NCBI RefSeq assembly: GCF_000699445.3
Contig: NC_067196.1
Span: 33,810,616 to 33,874,615 of the forward strand
Origin: Schistosoma haematobium
Taxonomy: Eukaryota; Platyhelminthes; Trematoda; Strigeidida; Schistosomatidae
Direction of reading: 5' to 3'
Length of the DNA stretch: 64,000 nt
The translations under genes and the position numbers were made by a program. This document shows positions 57,351-64,000 of this stretch, one piece after another; position 1 is the first letter of the stretch, and every line of letters starts with the position of its first letter. The notes beneath the pieces were generated by a model, which saw nothing but the letters and a program-made list of their open reading frames with translations, searched no databases and had not been told where the DNA came from.

Positions 57351-58261
57351 AAAAGAAATGAAAAAACAGATAATTTGTTGAAATAATTAGATAGCAGAAA
57401 CAGGTAGCCCAGATATTTAAGCAGGCCGCCGATGAGACAGATGTCACTATCCTCACATCTATTACAACAACATCGCAAATGCTAGTAGGGCGTTCTTCTA
57501 CTGCATGTCATCAAAAAGCGACTAATCTGGTAGGATAGGAATATGCGAACTACGAGTCGTGTATGCATTGTTAGGTATAACATCACGCAACGGCACTTAG
57601 TAAGCTGACTTAATTTTCGCTATCAGTACTTATGTTATCAGTGCATCCCTCCTCAAATTCCTTGCTCAACAACGCTAAAAGACTGTTTACACCTTGCATC
57701 ACCAACGTCTTACTCGGACAACAGAACATATAAAGTTTGGCTTCGAGTATTTTTTTTAAGTAGTGGGATTCAAACAGGTACACATACCATAGAATGAATT
57801 TTGGGACAAATCACAATAGACTGATTTCGACGAAAATAGAAAATCTCTCGATGGTCAAAATTCCGAGTAGAATCGGCTATGTTGGTGGGATTTTGAAGGA
57901 AAAATTGATAAAATACACAGGATGATCACAGATTTTGCAATAATCTAAAACATGAATACCACAGAACGAACTTAAAGGAAACGCAAAACGTTAACCAAAG
58001 TAATTCGAGCTAAAGCCGATTAAGTATGCTTTCATTATATACTCAAAAACAAATTTAATTTACAACCAGTATGGAATCCTCGCCTTTTTAAAGCACGCGC
58101 TTATATCTATGTGATTGGTCGATTTCTGCAGATTATTTCTACTGTTTAGAAATTCGTAAATTTTACTGATAAGGATACCGATACAGGTAATTTGCTTTTT
58201 GTCTCAAATTTATGTTTATTGAATTTGATATTTCTGTTGTCATGACTTGATGTACAGAGTA
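57351..58261. other. 5' flank of IFT43, nothing recognised
   Basis: No supported gene. By position it should hold the IFT43 promoter and 5' UTR. Confidence 0.4.
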
Positions 58262-61200
58262 ATGGCGGATGTTTTCGACGTGAATAGTGGGTCGGCAAAA
58301 GTGCCCGTTCTTTTTTATATTTACACAATTTTTGATAGTTTGCCAAAAAAGGTAGAAGAGCTAAAAAAACGGTTAAAGATAAAGATGATCCAATTTCTAA
58401 TGAGTTTGATCTACATAAAGCTAGTGATATAAAGGTAGATTTTTTCGTGATTCATGTGAATAAGAAGACCACTAACCTTCCGGAATGTAAAATAGGCGGT
58501 TGGAACGAGGGTGAAATTTCGCACAGCGTATTTTTTGGAAAGTATCTATACATTTTAGAGTGATGGTATTTACTCATAATTTTTTTCCAGAAGGTATGTA
58601 CTGTACAGATATCTCAACAAACACTTTCACAGAGCTGATGAAGATACACTAGATTTTTGCAAAGCTTTACGTAGGGAAGGTAAAATTATTCTTTAACTTT
58701 ATGAAGAATACAATCTGGAAAATATCTTTTAGAATCTGATGAAGAACTCGGTAATCTTCTATTTATGTGTTTACGAATAAACAGAGATACCGATTGTTCC
58801 TGATTTAAGTAGTGTTGAGGACCAGTCTACCGCATTTCAGGGTGCGGTCGCACCGAGGTACATGAATTTTCTGTCAATTGCCTTATCAGTTTCTTGTATG
58901 TGTTATTAAATATTAATGAAATTATGAAAGTTAAAATTTAATTTGTAATGTATCTTTTAGGACTAGAATCTTTTGATATTTTGACTCATGAAAGTTTAAA
59001 CGAGTCTGCACCAGCCTTTATTTTTAACACTAACTTATTTATTCCCATCCCTTTCGAGATTTTTTTGTAGGTAGATTTTTCCATATTCTGTGTGATCTTC
59101 ACATGGTCATAAAAAATTCAGTCATCAAAATAGTATAAGAACAGTGTTTGTCGTCGATTACTGATGTACAAAAGTACTTTTTGTGTATATTTTGGGGAGT
59201 TCACTTGCTCATTTGTTAAGCTCTAATGCCTTGTTGTTAAGATCTGAATTGACTGAAAAGAAATTTATTAGATCGAGTATCGGTCCTCATCACCAACTTT
59301 TTGTACTTTTCTTCCTATATATCCAAGCTTACTTCATATAAATATTATGCTTGATGGGCTTCTTTTGATTGTCTAACGGATAATTTTCCATTACTTCAGC
59401 TTCCAATTTGAATAAGTTTACAAAGCAGTCGATGCCACTTGCTACTTGTATATGTTAATGTAGATGATTGCTTGGTGGGCGTTATGAATAGGTTTCGTAA
59501 ATAGATTTGGTAGGGGATTTTGTGATTGGCTTAAAATAGCTATCTGTAGAAGGCGGGTAGGGTAGAAGTATTGACATCAAGGTTGCGGGACAAGATGACG
59601 AGTGACAATTCAGAAATAAAACGGGGTAAAAAGATGAGATTATTCTAGTTAATGTTCATAAAAAATTCGACCATGAACTAAGTAGCAACATTTCATACAC
59701 GTCATATTGTATTGGATTTTTGTGTAAATGAATCAGGGATCTTATCGGATGAAAATTTGAGGTAGTCCAGTGTTGTACTCAAATGTGTTCTCCATTATGA
59801 GTTCTAAGGTCTGTTATGCCATCCACTGATCAATCCATGTTATGTTAACTTGTAAGGTGGATCTACGCTATTAAGAATTATACTAAACTATCACGCTATT
59901 AGATTAAGTTTACAAACAAAGTGGCAACACGCTTACATAATATAAGATAGAAATCCAATGCACTTTGGCGCCGCAAGATGACCCAGGGTTCACTGATTAA
60001 TTAGGAAGAACCTTATATCAAAGTTCCCTTAGATATGAGAATTGGTCAACTTGCTAATCAAATTTACGCAATGGGTTTTGTACAAGCGCTTAGTGGACTC
60101 ATTAATTCCTTTGTCTGTACCATACAACAATATGCTCAAACTCCCTTAATATTAGAACCATTTTTGGTATTTTTAAACAGCTCGGTAAAAGGTTTGACAG
60201 GCTTATCAGTTAATATGACGAAACAGTAATAAGATGGATGCAGTTTATTTTTCTCTAGCCGAAGTTTAATAATACAAAATATGTTTTTAGTCTTTAAATA
60301 ATCATGTCTAATAGAGAAACATGGCAACGATTCTTATTAATTCTTCATTGAATATTTTAACCAAGAATTTAGCTTTTAAAAGCTTGATTAGTTTTGAGAA
60401 TTAACTATACTACTAAAGTTCAGAAATAACCAGAAAGTTGGTGGTGGGACCGCAGTATCAAATCTTAACCGATTCTAACATAAAAACCTCTCCCAGCATA
60501 TTTGTCATTCATCCAGCTGGTTTTTAGGTACATGAGGTTGTATATAATCTCATGACCGAAACATACACTAAAATGGATTTGCAGTGAGTTGTTTCGGGTT
60601 AATAGATACATGTTTATCTGTCAATGAACACAACATATGCTTTCCACTGGCTTCTATTTAATGATTTGAGCCATTGTTTTTGGAGTTAATTTTGAATCAA
60701 ATGTAATCTACTTCTTTGTTACTGTTGATTGATCGATTTATGGGTCGGCAAAACTAGTGAAGTTCATCGTCTCTTTGCTTCTATCTACTGCAATGGATAT
60801 AAATTTTAGTTATAATAGCTGAGAGGATATCTAAATTCTTGAACCTGAGGAACATCGTGCAATATATATTTAATATTATACACTTCTATTGTTACATATG
60901 TTAAAATGTATAAGGCTAGGTTGAGCTAATATATTAAACAGAAAAGATTATAAAATATTTAAAACAAACAGTGTTTATAAACGACACGGATCGTTGGGCC
61001 TTAAATTTTATTCCTATTCAAGCTCATCTTTATCGGTAAAGTAGATCTTCTGAGCTTGTAGAACACATTTACTGGTCGCGTAGTACATTAGTTCATGGAT
61101 CTATTTCAATTTTTACACCACTAGGCCTTGGCCACCATAGCAGAATTGTTTGAAAACAGGCCTTTATGTACTAATGTATATACACTCGGATGGATACACG

Positions 61201-61805
61201 GTAACCGGTAATGTCGTATAGCAGGGTTAACTAAGTAGATTGGATTTAAACTAAAGACTTGATTTTGAGTTTTCATTGTTGAAAGGGGTAAAAGTAGGAT
61301 AAAAAAAACCTCTAAGCATTTCACTTCAGTTAACGGGCAAGAAAGTGTCTTTTCAAATAGAATGAGGAAATGTAGCTTTTTTAATGTATGTACATAGCTG
61401 GACTTAGACATTTTTCATGTATTACCTCATATTTGGTGAATTCATGAAACTTATCTGACCCATTTCTGTGGTTTCGTTTGCTTTAGTGTGGTCATAAACA
61501 AAATTCCAGCGTACTGTGAACTTACTCAAGATCTACTCAATCATGGCACTCTTCAGTTATTGGTAAGATAGCATTTTTAAAGTGAAGATAGTGAACTCTT
61601 TAAAATATTTTTTATCATAATCCATCTTTTTTTAGGACGGTGATATTAACTTGAGGGTTTTGACGAAACATTTATTCTCTGAATCTGAACTGCAAGAAGT
61701 AAGAGTATAATTATTTGAACGATTTAAAAATCTTTTTAATTGTCACAGATTGATGAAACATGGAGTTGGGACTTTTTGTTCTCTAAATTAAAGACACTGA
61801 AATAA
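58262..61805 (+). CDS. IFT43: Intraflagellar transport protein 43 (IFT-A complex), spliced
   Basis: IFT43 is a small subunit of the IFT-A complex that drives retrograde transport in cilia, consistent with the ciliated larvae, flame cells, sensory papillae and sperm of flukes. Exons are 58262-58300, 58339-58434, 58465 (or 58468)-58541, 58591-58679, 58733-58750, 58785-58857, 61487-61562, 61636-61698 and 61749-61805. Recognition rests on an ordered set of family blocks: KKGRRAKK near the N-terminus (human AKMGRRAQQ), NLPECKIGGW (human LPRCRQGGW), EIPIVPDLSSVEDQ (human DIPIIPDLEEVQEE), VAPSVVINKIPAYCELTQDL (human PPSIQIKRVMTYRDLDNDL), LDGDINLRVLTK (human LDGEIDLKLLTK) and WSWDFLF (human WDWDHLF). 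Several introns are micro-introns of 30-38 bp, and exon 5 is only 18 bp. The 2.6 kb intron 58858-61486 holds the second 512 bp repeat. Confidence 0.88.
59359..59870. repeat. 512 bp unclassified repeat, copy 2 (in IFT43 intron)
   Basis: Same length, orientation and ends as 43836-44347, with only scattered substitutions. It is bounded by ATGGG on the left and TTAAG on the right, with no duplication. Confidence 0.85.
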
Positions 61806-62054
61806 GATTGTAAACTAAACTTATTTACATATTTCATGTTAACAGATCAAACCGTTTGTAACAGAGATACAAAATATCGAAATAATATTCTCTTTACAGT
61901 GTTAATTTTGGCTTTCACGTAACATTTACCACAGGATATACTATAAACAAAAATTAGCTTGTATTATTGGTCAGTGGAAGTTACAAACTAACCAAGTGAA
62001 GCGTAATCAAAGATCCAACCTATTATTTTGGGGTCTGCTAGCTAGTCGTTATTT
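61806..62054. other. 3' flank of IFT43
   Basis: AT-rich and presumed 3' UTR/flank. No recognised element. Confidence 0.4.
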
Positions 62055-62330
62055 ACGGTTGGAGACCTTGGATGACGTGGTTCAATATCAATCGCAGTAA
62101 CGCATGTCTATTAATTTTCTTTCTCACTTCAGATTTTGACTTAAGCGACCGTTTTCACGCATTCTTTTTTTTAACCGTGCTTTTTATCCTATTTTCACGA
62201 ACAGTGATACTAACTTTTGGGCTTATTAGATTTTTTCCTATTGGTTTTGTCTTCTTGTACTGGTATAAAACTTCACAGATTAGGTCTATGGATATTTGGT
62301 CTAGATCTTATGTTGTTTATAAATGACTGA
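62055..62330 (+). repeat. Decayed R2-like 3' end
   Basis: ACGGTTGGAGACCTTGGATG and the following bases resemble the R2 C-terminal codons at 9600-9640 ([32 protein letters not shown]). A T-rich 3' UTR-like stretch follows. Identity is low. Confidence 0.45.
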
Positions 62331-62540
62331 TTAACGAAGGAGTTTTTTGAGAAGCCTAAATAACATCAATAAATTATCTATCAGTGAAAATGTTGAAATA
62401 AAAACTGATAAAGGACAAATGTTTAAAATTTACTAACAGTAATTTCACAATGGTGATAATATTTAACATATTTTATCTCTGATTAAGCCAAAAAACAAAC
62501 AATTATTGACCGTAATAAGATGGTTCACTAAATACTTTTT

Positions 62541-62777
62541 TCAACCAACTTTGCTTTTATTTCCTGAGTGTTTCAATCTTCTTCTTTGCAATTTAATATT
62601 TTTCCGTATTTGTTTGAAATCTCTACCAATAGTGGCTAAATCTAGCAATAAAATTAGCCCCAGAAATATAAAAACCATAATGAACATAATTGAGGATAAT
62701 TTTGCTGCAGATTCAGCTTCTTTTGGTTCAGTATAAATTCGTCCAGTAAGACTCACAGGAACTTTCTCAATTCTTGC
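62541..62777 (-). CDS. Orphan terminal exon encoding a transmembrane segment
   Basis: A minus-strand acceptor (TTTTTATAG, ending at 62778) opens RIEKVPVSLTGRIYTEPKEA, then ESAAKLSS and a hydrophobic stretch IMFIMVFIFLGLILLLDL (about 20 residues, a clear membrane span). A basic tail follows (GRDFKQIRKNIKLQRRRLKH) and a stop at 62541. This is the layout of a type I-like membrane protein C-terminus with a positively charged cytosolic tail. Upstream exons were not identified. I cannot name it. It converges with IFT43. Confidence 0.5.
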   Translation of the reverse strand, partial: ARIEKVPVSLTGRIYTEPKEAESAAKLSSIMFIMVFIFLGLILLLDLATIGRDFKQIRKNIKLQRRRLKHSGNKSKVG

Positions 62778-62929
62778 TATAAAAAGTGGATTTCAGAAAA
62801 AACTGTTTTATTAGATTAATAAAGTGGATGATTGAAATAACAGTAACTAACCGTAGAAATGATTGACCATTGTAGTTTGGTCATTAAATCTCGTAACAGG
62901 CTATCTATTTTCAGGTCTGCTTTTTACGA

Positions 62930-63560
62930 GCTCAAGTAAGACATCGGATTAATATTGAAGCTAATACTTTAGTGACTACACTGGTCAAACTGAATCCTCT
63001 GTGATTATCACGAGAGTTTTTGCCCTCTCCTGTGAACTGGAATGATCAGTGATCGAGACTATTCAGACAGGATTATACTCGGTTCTCAGGTTTCAGCTAA
63101 GATCTCAGTCAATTTAGCTGCTAACACTGGACCATCATCCCTGAAAATCCCGAGATTTGGTTCATCAGACCCTCCTGATCTCCCTCCATTTACATTGCTT
63201 GTAGTCTTCACAACCTCACTAAGATTTGAAGGGCTTGCATCAATTCACCATTCAGGTTGACTGAAGATAGTGGGTAACCGCAGTGTGGTTGAAGGCCAGT
63301 TGAACTGCTCCCTAAAGTATTCTGCCCTTCGATTTAATCCCATGGATTGGAAGTGAGTAATAGTCCCATCCTTTTCCGAGATAGATTCACTAACAACCGT
63401 ATTGTTAATGTCCGTTTCTTCCAGAAGTCTGAACAGTTGTCTCCTGTTATCTTTGACTGCTGCATTTTCTATCATTTCTACTGTTTTTGCTACTCACGAC
63501 CATTACATATGCTTTTTGTCAGCCCACTTTTAAGCTTCCTCCGTTCCACATAGTGTTCTG
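62930..63560 (-). mobile_element. RTE-like linker and RT N-terminal fragment
   Basis: The minus frame 63475-63245 reads DNRRQLFRLLEETDINNTVV, SESISEKDGTITH and RRAEYFREQFNWPSTT, the linker of the R2/R3 families. Then come shifted codons for the SGGSDEPNLGIFRDDGPVLA and PVHRRGQKLS regions (RT entry), down to about 62930. It is heavily decayed. Confidence 0.65.
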
Positions 63561-64000
63561 AGCCAGGAGTGACAAGTTTCCGAGCATAAACCAGTACCGT
63601 AAACGCCATTAGGATCCATTCTTTTTTTTTCAACCTTTTGGTTCAAGTTACCTGCAGATACCACTGCTGTTTCCCCAGCTTTTTTCATATCATGCTAAGC
63701 TACCTCAGGGTGGATATCACTTTCACGGTTGACCAACTGCTGCTCTAGTTATTCCTGAAATATATTTTTTACTTTTTCGTTTTTAAGTTGGACTCTTTTT
63801 TTGTATATATCATTCCTAAAACATCTATTTATTATGGTTGTTTTCCTTCGTACGATTTGTCTCTCATTTACTTCCCTTTTACATTCGCACACCACTGACA
63901 TGACTGTCAGGTTTTGTACCCTTTTGCTCATATTTATAAATTGCTTTGTATTCTTGTTGTATGTATGGTGATTTCTCTAAAAAGAAGTCCCAATACATAT
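63561..64000. other. Unresolved stretch, possibly further LINE linker sequence
   Basis: Continues 5' of the RTE-like fragment on the minus strand. The open frame 63749-63931 is basic and short. Nothing firm can be assigned. Confidence 0.3.

Noticed and set aside
62072..62326. 84-codon hydrophobic plus-strand frame as a membrane protein
   Set aside because: It overlaps a decayed R2-like 3' end whose T-rich UTR translates as hydrophobic residues by chance.

Overview
The window looks like genomic DNA of a trematode, most likely a blood fluke (Schistosoma or a close relative). It is AT-rich, and its few spliced genes carry 30-39 bp introns near their 5' ends, a known schistosome habit. More than half of the rest consists of retroelement types typical of schistosomes: RTE/SR2-like and CR1-like LINEs, Penelope-like elements and a Gypsy-like gag. 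No bacterial operons, CRISPR arrays or viral genomes were seen. The labels R1, R2 and R3 for RTE-like families are mine.

Host genes. (1) 11951-20644, minus strand: glycine cleavage system T-protein (aminomethyltransferase, AMT). Its exons are separated by 33 and 39 bp micro-introns, one of them GC-AG, and by a 6.2 kb intron packed with RTE copies. (2) 35082-40527, plus strand: an ING3-type inhibitor-of-growth protein with ING N-terminal and C-terminal PHD domains and three micro-introns of 32-34 bp. (3) 44764-47019, minus strand: a C2H2 zinc-finger gene with one finger per exon in six phase-1 exons. (4) 58262-61805, plus strand: IFT43, a subunit of intraflagellar transport complex A, in nine exons that include an 18 bp micro-exon. 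(5) Two orphan terminal exons of unrecognised genes at 54253-54484 and 62541-62777, both minus.

Repeats by region. 1-2608 R1 (+). 4190-4800 Penelope remnant (-). 6130-10110 SR2-like element (+) interrupted by R2, which is itself interrupted by a SINE. 13000-14885 R1 (-), chimeric with a SINE. 14886-18310 R3 (-), interrupted by an R2 fragment and by a 151 bp hairpin insert. 20830-23660 CR1-like (-). 25590-26200 Gypsy-like gag (+). 26220-27650 SR2-like (-). 28980-33440 nearly intact CR1-like (+). 33986-34526 SINE (-). 37735-39277 R2 inside an ING3 intron (-). 41600-42760 and 50750-51260 5' ends of RTE-like copies. 43030-43835 R3 (-). 43836-44347 and 59359-59870 twin 512 bp unclassified repeats. 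49650-50072 old SINE (+). 51273-53160 head-to-head Penelope copies. 54640-57350 decayed LINE (-). 62930-63560 RTE-like (-).

The most interesting discovery is a SINE family whose head is a 5S rRNA-derived Pol III promoter (14545-14628) and whose tail matches the 3' end of the R1 RTE-like LINE. This is a candidate LINE/SINE partnership. One copy carries a clean 10 bp target-site duplication inside another retroelement.
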